Positions 29,318-37,424 of a stretch of 64,000 nucleotides of DNA are shown here, one piece after another. The DNA is from Streptomyces showdoensis. GTDB taxonomy: Bacteria; Actinomycetota; Actinomycetes; Streptomycetales; Streptomycetaceae. The notes below the pieces were generated by a model, which was not told where the DNA came from, did no database searches, and worked only from the letters and a program-made list of their open reading frames with translations. Numbering within the stretch: position 1 is the stretch's first letter; every line of letters starts with the position of its first letter. Location: assembly GCF_039535475.1 (NCBI RefSeq), contig NZ_BAAAXG010000027.1:204001-268000 (forward strand), read 5' to 3'. A program made the position numbers and the translations under genes.

Positions 29318-29382
29318 GCGGATGCGGTCCGGCGCCCGACCGGTGATCCTGGACGGGAGCACAGCCCGCCAAGGAGGCTCGG

Positions 29383-29574
29383 ATGAGCGTGATGGACAAG
29401 CTCAAGCAGATGCTGAAGGGTCACGAGGACAAGGCCGGTCAGGGCATCGACAAGGCCGGTGACTTCGTCGACGAGAAGACCCAGGGCAAGTACAGCGGCC
29501 ACGTCGACACCGCCCAGGAGAGGCTGAAGGACCAACTGGGCACCGACCGGCCCCAGGACCCGCCGCCGCAGTAG
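29383..29574 (+). CDS. small hydrophilic protein, CsbD/MT0933-type antitoxin
   Basis: Sixty-three residues, charged and helical, beginning MSVMDKLKQMLKGHEDKA and ending proline-rich. This resembles the MT0933-type antitoxin family and CsbD-like stress proteins. A strong AAGGAGG lies seven bases before ATG 29383. No toxin-like gene is next to it, so the antitoxin name may not describe its work. Confidence 0.85.
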   Translation: MSVMDKLKQMLKGHEDKAGQGIDKAGDFVDEKTQGKYSGHVDTAQERLKDQLGTDRPQDPPPQ

Positions 29575-29600
29575 CCCCCGGCAGGCACGTGCGGCGGAGT

Positions 29601-29644
29601 CCGTGCGCCGCGGGGACGGGAGGACCCGCCCCCGCGGCGCACGG
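29601..29644. terminator. bidirectional hairpin terminator
   Basis: Perfect 15-base inverted repeat (29601-29615 and 29630-29644) with a 14-base loop, between the small antitoxin-like gene (plus) and the convergent FAD/Fe-S oxidoreductase (minus). Confidence 0.8.
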
Positions 29645-29652
29645 CGTCCCGG

Positions 29653-32577
29653 TCACGGGCGGGTGGCCCGCTCCAGCTCCATGAGGGCGGAGTGGTAGCT
29701 GCGGCCCGTGGCGCGGTCCATGCCGATCTCGCACATCCGGTTCGCCGACAGGTGCGCGTCGAACGGCCGGGCCGTCACCTCGGCCGCCTCCCGGGCCGTC
29801 GCCGACGCGGTGAGCTCCGGGTGCAGCATGCCCCGGTCGCCCGCGAAGGCGCAGCAGCCGGCGTCCTGCGGCACGACCACCTCCTCCGCGCACGCCCCGG
29901 CGAGCACCGACAGCCGGTCCTCGTCGCCCAGGTGCCGCATGGAACAGGTCGGGTGCACGACCGCCGACCCGACCCGGCGGCGCACGTCCAGCCGGGGCAG
30001 CAGCTCGTCCGCCGCCCACACCAGCGAGTCGAGGAAGGTCAGTTCGGCGTGCAGCTGCCGGTTGTCGTCGGTCAGGTACGGCACCACCTCGTGGGCGATG
30101 CCGAGCGTGCACGACGAGGCGTCCACCACCAGCGGAAGGCGCCCGCCCGCCGTCCAGCCCCAGGCCGCCTCCACGATCCGGTTGGCCATCACCTCGTTGC
30201 CCCGCTCGTATCCCTTGGAGTGCCAGATCGTCGCGCAGCAGGTCCCGGCGACGTCCTCGGGGATCCACACCGGGCGCCCGGCCCGCGCCGAGAGCGCCAC
30301 CACGGCCTCCGGCAGCGACGGGCCCCGGTAGCCGTCCGGATTGCCGAAGATCCGGTTCACGCACGCCGGGTAGTAGACCGCGACCGCCGCCGGCCGGTGC
30401 GTGCGCGGGAGCCGGCGCGGAGCCGCGCCCGGGATCTCCGGCAGCCACTCCGGTACGAGGTCGGGCCGCACCGCCTTGCGCGCGAGCCCCGTCACGGAGC
30501 CGAGCAGCCGGTCGCCGATCCGCTCGGCGGCCCCCACCGAGAGCCGGGCCGCGGCCTCCACGGCGCGGAAGTGCTCCGCGGCGAGCGCGGCGATCCGCTC
30601 CTCGCGCGGCGAGTGCCGCTCGTGCCGGAACTCCTTCATCAGCGCGCCCGTGTCGATCCCGACGGGGCAGGCCAGCTTGCAGGTGGAGTCGCCCGCGCAG
30701 GTGTCGACGGCGTCGTACCCGTACGACTCCAGGAGACTCGTCTCGACCGGGGCGCCGTCCGCCTGCCGCATCATCTCCCGCCGGAGCACGATCCGCTGGC
30801 GCGGAGTGGTCGTCAGGTCGTGGCTCGGGCAGGTGGGTTCGCAGAAGCCGCACTCGATGCACGGGTCGGCGATCGGCTCCACCGTCGGGATGGTCTTGAG
30901 GCCGCGCAGGTGGGCCTGCGGGTCGCGGTCGAGGACGATCCGGGGGGCGAGCACCCCGTCCGGGTCGATGACCTCCTTGGTCCGCCACATCAGCTCCGTC
31001 GCCCTGGGCCCCCACTCCAGCTCCAGGAAGGGCGCGATGTTGCGGCCGGTGGCGTGCTCGGCCTTCAGCGAGCCGTCGAAGCGCTCCACGGTCAGCTTGC
31101 AGAAGTCGTCCATGAAGGCCGCGTAGCGCTCGACGTCGGCGGGGTCGCCGGCGTCGAAGGCGAGCAGGAAGTGCAGGTTGCCGTGGGCGGCGTGACCGGC
31201 GACGGCCGCGTCGAAGCCGTGCCGCGACTGGAGTTCGAGGAGCTCGGCGCAGGCCTCGGCGAGCCGGGCCGGCGGCACCGCGAAGTCCTCGGTGATCAGC
31301 GTCGTCCCGGAGGGGCGCGAGCCGCCGACCGCGGTCACGAAGGCCTTGCGGGCCTTCCAGTAGCCGGAGATCGTCCCGGCGTCCCGGGTGAAGGCGTTGG
31401 TCACGGAGCCGACCGGGGCGACCAGGTCGAGCCCGGCCAGCACCCCGGCCGCCGCTTCCTCGTACGCCAACTGCCCGGCCTCGTCCGGCGCGCGGAACTC
31501 GACGAGCAGCGCGGCCGTCTCCTTGGGCAGCTCCGCCCAGTCGGCGGGCACCCCGGGCACCTTCACCGAGGCCCGCAGGGTGTTGCCGTCCATCAGCTCG
31601 ACGGCCAGTGCCCCCGCGTCGTTGAAGAGGGGCACGGCCGCCGCGGCGGCCGGCAGGGACGGGAAGAAGAGCAGTGCCGTGCTGACCTTCCGGTCCAGCG
31701 GCAGGGTGTCGAAGACGACCTCGGAGATGAAGCCGAACGTGCCCTCGGAGCCCACCATCAGGCCGCGCAGGATCCCGACCGGGGTGTCCGCGTCGAGGAA
31801 GGCGTCCAGGCGGTAGCCGTTGGTGTTCTTGATGGCGTACTTGGCGCGGATCCGGGCCGTCAGCTCCGGGTCCGCCTCGATGTCCGCCTTCAGTCCGAGC
31901 AGCCCGGCGCACAGCCGAGGCTCGGCCCGGGCCAGCTCCTCGTCGGCGGCCGGGTCGGCGGTGTCGACGACGGTGCCGCTCGGCAGGACGAAGGTGAGGG
32001 AGGCGACCGTGCGGTACGAGTTCCGGGTCGTTCCCGCGGTCATCCCGGAGGCGTTGTTGGCGACGACGCCGCCGATCGTGCAGGCGATCGCGCTCGCCGG
32101 GTCGGGGCCGAGCACCCGCCCGTACGGCGCCAGGGCCGCGTTGGCCCGGACGACCGTGGTCCCGGGCAGGATCCGGGCCCGGGCGCCGCCGTCCAGGACC
32201 TCGACGCCCGCCCAGTGGCGGCGCACGTCGACCAGGATGTCCTCGCCCTGCGCCTGCCCGTTGAGGCTGGTCCCGGCCGCCCGGAACACCACCTCGCGGC
32301 CCTTGCCGTGCGCGTACGAGAGGACGGCGGACACGTCGTCGATGTCCTCGGCGACCACCACGACCTGCGGCACGAAACGGTAGGGGCTCGCGTCGGAGGC
32401 GTACCGCACCAGGTCCGAGATCTTCGAGAGCACCTTGCCGGGGCCGAGGACGGCGGTCAGCTCCTCCCGCAGGTGCTTCGGCGTGCCACGGGCCTGGAGG
32501 TCCGGCACCCGGTCGGGCGCCGCCCGCCGAGGCGTTCCGGCTCGCAGGGCCTGCGGGTTCGGCTCCAGTACGGGCAT
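29653..32577 (-). CDS. FAD-linked oxidase/4Fe-4S oxidoreductase, D-lactate dehydrogenase-like
   Basis: Single-chain fusion of GlcD-like and GlcF-like parts, 974 residues. The FAD-binding type 4 domain (about 65-300) has VVFRAAGTSLNGQAQG and IGGVVANNASGM. Two [4Fe-4S] sites follow: CIECGFCEPTCP (Cys573, 576, 579, 583) and CAGDSTCKLACP (Cys627, 633, 637). Two CCG-type domains hold GTCCATIWHSKGY and GCCAFAGDRGM. Such enzymes oxidise D-lactate or related 2-hydroxy acids and pass electrons to the quinone pool. ATG at 32577. Next to a MarR gene 38 bases upstream, probably not its only regulator. Confidence 0.9.
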   Translation of the reverse strand: MPVLEPNPQALRAGTPRRAAPDRVPDLQARGTPKHLREELTAVLGPGKVLSKISDLVRYASDASPYRFVPQVVVVAEDIDDVSAVLSYAHGKGREVVFRAAGTSLNGQAQGEDILVDVRRHWAGVEVLDGGARARILPGTTVVRANAALAPYGRVLGPDPASAIACTIGGVVANNASGMTAGTTRNSYRTVASLTFVLPSGTVVDTADPAADEELARAEPRLCAGLLGLKADIEADPELTARIRAKYAIKNTNGYRLDAFLDADTPVGILRGLMVGSEGTFGFISEVVFDTLPLDRKVSTALLFFPSLPAAAAAVPLFNDAGALAVELMDGNTLRASVKVPGVPADWAELPKETAALLVEFRAPDEAGQLAYEEAAAGVLAGLDLVAPVGSVTNAFTRDAGTISGYWKARKAFVTAVGGSRPSGTTLITEDFAVPPARLAEACAELLELQSRHGFDAAVAGHAAHGNLHFLLAFDAGDPADVERYAAFMDDFCKLTVERFDGSLKAEHATGRNIAPFLELEWGPRATELMWRTKEVIDPDGVLAPRIVLDRDPQAHLRGLKTIPTVEPIADPCIECGFCEPTCPSHDLTTTPRQRIVLRREMMRQADGAPVETSLLESYGYDAVDTCAGDSTCKLACPVGIDTGALMKEFRHERHSPREERIAALAAEHFRAVEAAARLSVGAAERIGDRLLGSVTGLARKAVRPDLVPEWLPEIPGAAPRRLPRTHRPAAVAVYYPACVNRIFGNPDGYRGPSLPEAVVALSARAGRPVWIPEDVAGTCCATIWHSKGYERGNEVMANRIVEAAWGWTAGGRLPLVVDASSCTLGIAHEVVPYLTDDNRQLHAELTFLDSLVWAADELLPRLDVRRRVGSAVVHPTCSMRHLGDEDRLSVLAGACAEEVVVPQDAGCCAFAGDRGMLHPELTASATAREAAEVTARPFDAHLSANRMCEIGMDRATGRSYHSALMELERATRP

Positions 32578-32614
32578 GGCCAGGGCTCCCCTCCGGCGCG
32601 GCCGGGCCCCGGTC

Positions 32615-33070
32615 TCAGCAGGCGCGCCCCGGACCGCGGTCGACCAGGGCGGACAGCAGACCTCCGAGCACCTCGCGCTGTTCGACGGTCAGTGGGGCCA
32701 GCATGTCCTCTGCGGCGGCGCGGCGCGCGCTGCGCAGCTCCCTCAGCGTGTCGCGGCCGGTGTCGGTGAGCTCGATCCGCACCACCCGGCGATTGCTCGG
32801 ATCGGGCACCCTGCGCACCCGCCCGGCCGCCTCCAGGCCGTCGACGAGGCTGGTCACGGCCCTGGGCACGACTTCGAGCCGGGCCGCGAGGTCCGCCATC
32901 CGGGGCGGCTCCTCGTAGTGCGCGACGGTCCGCAGCAGGCGGAACTGGGCGGGCGTGATGCCGACCGGCTCCATGTACCCCTTGTGCGCCCGCTGCAGCC
33001 GGCGGGTCAGGCGGAGCAGCTGCTCCGCGAGGAGGCCGTCGGGGTCGGGGGCGCGGTCCGGGGTGCTCAT
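32615..33070 (-). CDS. MarR-family transcriptional regulator
   Basis: Winged-helix regulator of 151 residues. The DNA-binding part reads RMADLAARLEVVPRAVTSLVDGLEAAGRVRR with the wing DPSNRRVVRIELT, near residues 57-103. It is divergent from an ABC exporter gene, and a palindrome at 33095-33119 lies just upstream of its start. Likely represses itself and the exporter until a toxic ligand binds (inference from MarR-exporter pairs). ATG at 33070. Confidence 0.92.
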   Translation of the reverse strand: MSTPDRAPDPDGLLAEQLLRLTRRLQRAHKGYMEPVGITPAQFRLLRTVAHYEEPPRMADLAARLEVVPRAVTSLVDGLEAAGRVRRVPDPSNRRVVRIELTDTGRDTLRELRSARRAAAEDMLAPLTVEQREVLGGLLSALVDRGPGRAC

Positions 33071-33094
33071 GCGGGAATGATATCAGGAGAAAGT

Positions 33095-33119
33095 TCATTG
33101 TGAGTATAGGTAACAATGA
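33095..33119. promoter_or_regulatory. candidate MarR operator
   Basis: Seven-base inverted repeat TCATTGT and ACAATGA separated by 11 bases, in an unusually AT-rich patch of a very GC-rich region, between the divergent marR and ABC exporter genes. It lies 25 bases before the marR ATG and 137 before the exporter ATG, where both promoters would start. Confidence 0.65.
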
Positions 33120-33255
33120 GCTATGCTCCGCATGTGGTCGACTGGAGTCGACTGAGCCCGTCCCCGTCCCCGTCCCCTCACTTTCCTGTCCCCCCGCTTC
33201 CCCGCCCCTCCCCGCACCGGCACCCGCCGCCGCACCCGAATCCTCGTAGGAGCCC

Positions 33256-35091
33256 ATGCATCCGCACGACGAGTCCACCTGGACGCCTCCCTCCCGTGAA
33301 CCCGGCCGCCCCGAGGAGCCCGCGCAGCTGCGGCGCATCCTGCGGCTCTTCCGCCCCTACCGGGGCCGTCTCGCCGTCGTCGGCCTGCTGGTCGGCGCGT
33401 CGTCCCTCGTCTCCATCGCCTCGCCCTTCCTCCTGAAGGAGATCCTGGACACCGCGATCCCGCAGGGGCGCACCGGGCTGCTCAGCCTGCTCGCGCTCGG
33501 CATGATCGTCACCGCCGTGACCTCGGGCGTCTTCGGCGTGCTCCAGACCCTGATCTCCACCACCGTCGGCCAGCGCGTCATGCACGACCTGCGCACCGCG
33601 GTCTACGCCCAGCTCCAGCGAATGCCGCTGGCCTTCTTCACCCGCACCCGCACCGGTGAGGTCCAGTCCCGGATCGCCAACGACATCGGCGGCATGCAGG
33701 CGACGGTCACCTCGACCGCCACCTCCCTGGTCTCCAACCTCACCGCCGTCGTCGCCACCGTCGTCGCCATGCTGGCGCTCGACTGGCGGCTCACCCTCGT
33801 CTCCCTGCTCCTGCTCCCGGTCTTCGTCTGGGTCAGCCGCCGGGTCGGGCGCGAGCGCAAGCGGATCACCACCCAGCGGCAGAAGCAGATGGCCGCCATG
33901 GCGGCGACCGTCACCGAATCCCTCTCCGTCAGCGGCATCCTGCTCGGCCGCACCATGGGCCGCGCCGACTCGCTGACGCGGTCCTTCGCCGCGGAGTCCG
34001 AGCGCCTCGTCGACCTCGAAGTGCGCTCCTCCATGGCCGGCCGCTGGCGGATGTCCGTCATCGGCATCGTCATGGCCGCCATGCCCGCCCTCATCTACTG
34101 GGCCGCGGGCCTCGCCCTCCAGGCCGGCGGCCCCGCCGTCTCCCTCGGCACCCTCGTCGCCTTCGTCTCCCTCCAGCAGGGCCTGTTCCGGCCCGCCGTG
34201 AGCCTGCTGTCGACCGGCGTGCAGATCCAGACCTCGCTCGCCCTGTTCCAGCGCATCTTCGAGTACCTCGACCTGCCGGTCGAGATCACCGAGCCCGCCG
34301 AGCCCGTCCGCCCGGCGAAGATCGCCGGCGAGGTGGTCTTCGAGAAGGTCGGCTTCCGCTACGACCCCGAGGGCGAGGGCCGCCCCACCCTCGACTCCAT
34401 CGACCTCACCGTCCCCGCCGGCGGCAGCCTCGCCGTGGTCGGCCCCACCGGCTCCGGCAAGTCCACCCTCAGCTACCTGGTGCCCCGCCTGTACGACGTG
34501 ACCGAGGGCCGCGTCACCCTCGACGGCACCGACGTGCGCGACCTCGGCTTCGACACCCTCGCCGAGGCCGTCGGCGTGGTCTCCCAGGAGACCCACCTCT
34601 TCCACGCCTCCGTCGCGGACAACCTGCGCTTCGCCAAGCCCGACGCCACCGACGCGGAGATCGAGGCCGCCGCGCGCGCCGCCCAGATCCACGACCACAT
34701 CGCCTCGCTGCCCGAGGGGTACGAGACCCTCGTCGGCGAGCGCGGCTACCGCTTCTCCGGCGGCGAGAAGCAGCGCCTGGCCATCGCCCGCACCATCCTG
34801 CGCGACCCGCCGGTGCTCATCCTCGACGAGGCGACCAGCGCCCTCGACACCCGTACCGAGCACGCGGTCCAGCAGGCCATCGACGCGCTCTCCGCGGGCC
34901 GCACCACCATCACCATCGCCCACCGGCTCTCCACCGTCCGCGACGCCGACCAGATCGTCGTCCTGGAGGACGGGCGGATCGCCGAGCGCGGCACCCATGA
35001 CGAACTCCTCGCCCGGGACGGGCGGTACGCGGCACTGGTCCGTCGGGACGAACACGCGAACGTGGGAGCGGTTGTTCCCCAGAACGTGTGA
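33256..35091 (+). CDS. ABC exporter, fused permease/ATPase
   Basis: ABC half-transporter of 611 residues, likely a homodimeric drug or lipid exporter. Permease domain about 35-335; ATPase domain with Walker A GPTGSGKS, signature FSGGEKQRLAIAR, Walker B LILDEATSALD and H-loop IAHRLST, all intact. ATG at 33256 follows GTAGGAG. Controlled presumably by the divergent MarR. A separate short peptide gene follows 122 bases after its stop. Confidence 0.93.
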   Translation: MHPHDESTWTPPSREPGRPEEPAQLRRILRLFRPYRGRLAVVGLLVGASSLVSIASPFLLKEILDTAIPQGRTGLLSLLALGMIVTAVTSGVFGVLQTLISTTVGQRVMHDLRTAVYAQLQRMPLAFFTRTRTGEVQSRIANDIGGMQATVTSTATSLVSNLTAVVATVVAMLALDWRLTLVSLLLLPVFVWVSRRVGRERKRITTQRQKQMAAMAATVTESLSVSGILLGRTMGRADSLTRSFAAESERLVDLEVRSSMAGRWRMSVIGIVMAAMPALIYWAAGLALQAGGPAVSLGTLVAFVSLQQGLFRPAVSLLSTGVQIQTSLALFQRIFEYLDLPVEITEPAEPVRPAKIAGEVVFEKVGFRYDPEGEGRPTLDSIDLTVPAGGSLAVVGPTGSGKSTLSYLVPRLYDVTEGRVTLDGTDVRDLGFDTLAEAVGVVSQETHLFHASVADNLRFAKPDATDAEIEAAARAAQIHDHIASLPEGYETLVGERGYRFSGGEKQRLAIARTILRDPPVLILDEATSALDTRTEHAVQQAIDALSAGRTTITIAHRLSTVRDADQIVVLEDGRIAERGTHDELLARDGRYAALVRRDEHANVGAVVPQNV

Positions 35092-35106
35092 TCGTGCTGC
35101 TTTTCG

Positions 35107-35136
35107 TTGCCCAACTCCCGTACGGCGTCGGATGAT
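35107..35136 (+). promoter_or_regulatory. candidate promoter for the 19-residue peptide gene
   Basis: TTGCCC and GATGAT spaced by 18 bases fit a streptomycete housekeeping promoter. A start near 35143 would give a leader of about 70 bases before the peptide ATG. No hairpin terminator is evident between the ABC gene and here, so readthrough is also possible. Confidence 0.45.
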
Positions 35137-35213
35137 TACGGAGCGCGAACGGCGGGCTGCAGACCGCGACCGCGCAGTCCCACAGAAAGCTCTGTACGAG
35201 GAGAAGCACCACC

Positions 35214-35273
35214 ATGAACGTCATCACCCACCTGCTCGCCGGCGTCCTCCACTTCCTGGGCTGGCTCGTCTGA
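35214..35273 (+). CDS. 19-residue hydrophobic peptide
   Basis: Short gene too small for normal calling: MNVITHLLAGVLHFLGWLV, ATG 35214 to TGA 35273, with GAGGAG nine bases upstream. The peptide is a single hydrophobic helix with two histidines and one tryptophan, suggesting membrane insertion. A perfect-class terminator follows 22 bases later and a promoter-like pair lies upstream, so a transcript of about 200 bases is expected. Function unknown; a type I toxin-like or signalling peptide is possible but not shown. Confidence 0.6.
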   Translation: MNVITHLLAGVLHFLGWLV

Positions 35274-35295
35274 CCCTCACGCCCGGCAGGAAAGC

Positions 35296-35334
35296 GGCGC
35301 CGTCGGTCCCCCGTCCCAGGGGACCGGCGGCGCC
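35296..35334 (+). terminator. hairpin terminator after the 19-residue peptide gene
   Basis: Sixteen-base stem with one G-T pair and a seven-base loop (arms 35296-35311 and 35319-35334). It ends the short peptide transcript before the mltG gene begins at 35389. Confidence 0.8.
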
Positions 35335-35388
35335 GCCGTGTGTCCGGCGCTCCCCGGATTCGCGCGCGCACCGGGTTAGCGTGCGCCC

Positions 35389-36252
35389 ATGACGTACCGG
35401 TCCTGGCAGCCCGAGCGCCGTCGCCGCCGCCGCACCCGCCTGACCCGGCGCGGCCGCCTCGCGCTGCTCCTCGGCGCCGTCCTCGCCGTCGCCGCCGCGA
35501 TCACCGTGCCCCTGCTGCTGGGCGGGGAGGAGCGGCCCGCGCCCGAGAAGCGGCGCACCCTGCTCATCCCGGAGGGCTGGCGGGCCGGAGAGGTGTACGC
35601 GGCCGTCGACCGCTCCCTCGGCCTGCCGCAGGGCACGACCCGCGCGGCCGCCGGGGCCCGGGCCACCGGGCTGGCCCTGCCGCCCGCGGCGGCGGGCAAT
35701 CCGGAGGGCTATCTCTTCCCCGCCACGTATCCGGTGGTGAAGGCCACGACCCCGCAGGGCCTGCTCCGCTACATGGTCGACACGGCGGGCAGGCGCTTCG
35801 CCGGCGAGCGCATCACCGAGGGCGCCCGGCGGCACGGCATGAGCGTCCACCAGACCGTGATCATCGCGAGCATCGTGCAGGCGGAGGCCGACAGCGCGGC
35901 GGACATGGGCAGGGTGGCGCGGGTCGTCTACAACCGGCTCGGCCGGGGCATGGCGCTCCAGATGGACTCCACGATCAACTACGCCCTGGGGCGGGACACC
36001 GTGGACACCACCCACCAGGACACCCGCATCGACAGCCCCTTCAACACCTACGAGCGCCGGGGCCTGCCCCCGTCGCCCATCGGGAACCCGGGCGACGCGG
36101 CGATGACGGCGGCGATCGACCCGGCCGACGGCGACTGGCTCTACTTCGTGACCGTGAAGCCGGGCGACACCCGCTTCACCGCGAACTACGCCGAACACCA
36201 GGCGAACGTCGCCGAGTTCAACGCGCAGCGACGGGCCGCGGGGCGTTCCTGA
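35389..36252 (+). CDS. mltG: endolytic murein transglycosylase, MltG-like
   Basis: YceG/MltG family protein that cuts glycan strands during peptidoglycan synthesis, 287 residues. A cytoplasmic Arg-rich start is followed by one TM segment (about 24-44) and the extracytoplasmic domain. Markers are EGYLFPATY, ASIVQAEA with the likely catalytic Glu166, LQMDSTINYAL, SPFNTY and GLPPSPIGNPG. It lacks the long N-terminal extension of the main streptomycete MltG, so it is probably a second copy. Its 3' end overlaps the convergent monooxygenase gene by 35 bases. Confidence 0.9.
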   Translation: MTYRSWQPERRRRRRTRLTRRGRLALLLGAVLAVAAAITVPLLLGGEERPAPEKRRTLLIPEGWRAGEVYAAVDRSLGLPQGTTRAAAGARATGLALPPAAAGNPEGYLFPATYPVVKATTPQGLLRYMVDTAGRRFAGERITEGARRHGMSVHQTVIIASIVQAEADSAADMGRVARVVYNRLGRGMALQMDSTINYALGRDTVDTTHQDTRIDSPFNTYERRGLPPSPIGNPGDAAMTAAIDPADGDWLYFVTVKPGDTRFTANYAEHQANVAEFNAQRRAAGRS

Positions 36253-37309
36253 GGAGCCGGCCGATCTCGGAGACGGCCGCCCGCCCGGCGCGGTTGGCGC
36301 CGATCGTCGAGGCCGAGGGGCCGTAGCCGACCAGGTGGACGCGCTCGTCGCGGACCGCCCTGGTGCCCTCGACCCGGATGCCGCCGCCCGCCTCGCGCAG
36401 CCGCAGCGGCGCCAGGTGGTCGATCGCGGCCCGGAAGCCGGTCGCCCACAGGAGCACGTCCGCCTCGACCGTCCGCCCGTCGTCCCAGGCCACCCCGGAC
36501 GGGGTGATCCGGTCGAACATGGGCAGCCGGTCCAGGATCCCGCGCTCGCGGGCCGAGCGGACGGCGTCGTTGAGCGGGAGTCCGGTGACCGACACGACGC
36601 TCTGCGGGGGCAGTCCGCGGCGCACCCGGTCCTCGACCAGGGCGACCGCGGCCCGGCCCTCGACCTCGCCGAAGGGGCCCTCGCGGTAGACGGGCTCGCG
36701 CCGTGTGACCCAGGTGGTCTCCGCCGCGACCTCGGCGATCTCCATCAGGTGCTGGGTGCCCGAGGCGCCACCGCCGACGACGATCACCCGCTGCCCGGCG
36801 AAGGCCTCGGGACCGGGGTACTGCGCCGTGTGCAGCTGGCGGCCCCGGAAGGTCTCCTGTCCCGGGTAGCGCGGCCAGAACGGGCGGTCCCAGGTGCCGG
36901 TGGCGTTGATCAGCGCGCGCGTGGAGTACACGCCCTCGGAGGTCTCGACGCGCAGCCGCCCGCCCTCGCCCTCGCGCACCGCCGACACCTCGACCGGGCG
37001 GTGCACCCGCAGGCCGAAGCTCTCCTCGTAGTCGGCGAAGTAGGCGCCGATCACCTCGGCGGAGGGACGGGCGGGATCGGCCCCGGTCAGCTCCTTGCCG
37101 GGCAGGGCGTGCATCCCGTGGACCTTGCCGTAGGTGAGCGAGGGCCAGCGGAACTGCCAGGCGCCGCCCGGGCGCGGGGCGTGGTCGAGGACCACGAAGT
37201 CCCGGTCGGGCTCGAACCCCGAGCGCCGCAGGTGGTAGGCGGCGGACAGGCCCGCCTGCCCGGCGCCGACGACGACCACGTCCACTGCGTGTACCCCGAA
37301 ATCGTTCAC
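36218..37309 (-). CDS. flavin-containing monooxygenase-type FAD/NAD(P) oxidoreductase
   Basis: FMO-like flavoprotein, 363 residues from GTG 37309 (GGTGG upstream; the frame stays open to 37438). FAD motif GAGQAGLSAAYHL near 14-26, GGGASGTQHL near 160-170 for NADPH, and ATGFRAAIDHL near 300. Last gene of a leftward run leader-ssuB'-ssuD-this gene, so it may oxidise an organosulfur compound (inference from position). Its stop lies inside the convergent mltG gene. Confidence 0.85.
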   Translation of the reverse strand: MNDFGVHAVDVVVVGAGQAGLSAAYHLRRSGFEPDRDFVVLDHAPRPGGAWQFRWPSLTYGKVHGMHALPGKELTGADPARPSAEVIGAYFADYEESFGLRVHRPVEVSAVREGEGGRLRVETSEGVYSTRALINATGTWDRPFWPRYPGQETFRGRQLHTAQYPGPEAFAGQRVIVVGGGASGTQHLMEIAEVAAETTWVTRREPVYREGPFGEVEGRAAVALVEDRVRRGLPPQSVVSVTGLPLNDAVRSARERGILDRLPMFDRITPSGVAWDDGRTVEADVLLWATGFRAAIDHLAPLRLREAGGGIRVEGTRAVRDERVHLVGYGPSASTIGANRAGRAAVSEIGRLLRNAPRPVAAR

Positions 37310-37361
37310 GGTTCCACCAACCGTGGGCGGGTCCGGCTTCTTCCCGCCCCACCCACGGGGA

Positions 37362-37405
37362 CGGCACGGAGCTGCCCGCACCGGCGGCACGGAGCTGCCC
37401 GCACC
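37362..37405. repeat. 21-base direct repeat between ssuD and the monooxygenase
   Basis: Two identical 21-base copies (37362-37382 and 37385-37405), each holding GGAGCTGCCCGCACC, separated by two bases. A small seven-base hairpin follows at 37406-37422, just past the ssuD stop on the minus strand; it may be a weak terminator or processing site. Confidence 0.7.
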
Positions 37406-37424
37406 CCGCACCGACGGTGCGGAA

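Noticed and set aside
29692..32769. Plus-strand frame of 1025 residues opposite the FAD/Fe-S oxidoreductase
   Set aside because: Antisense shadow; the minus strand carries clear cofactor motifs.
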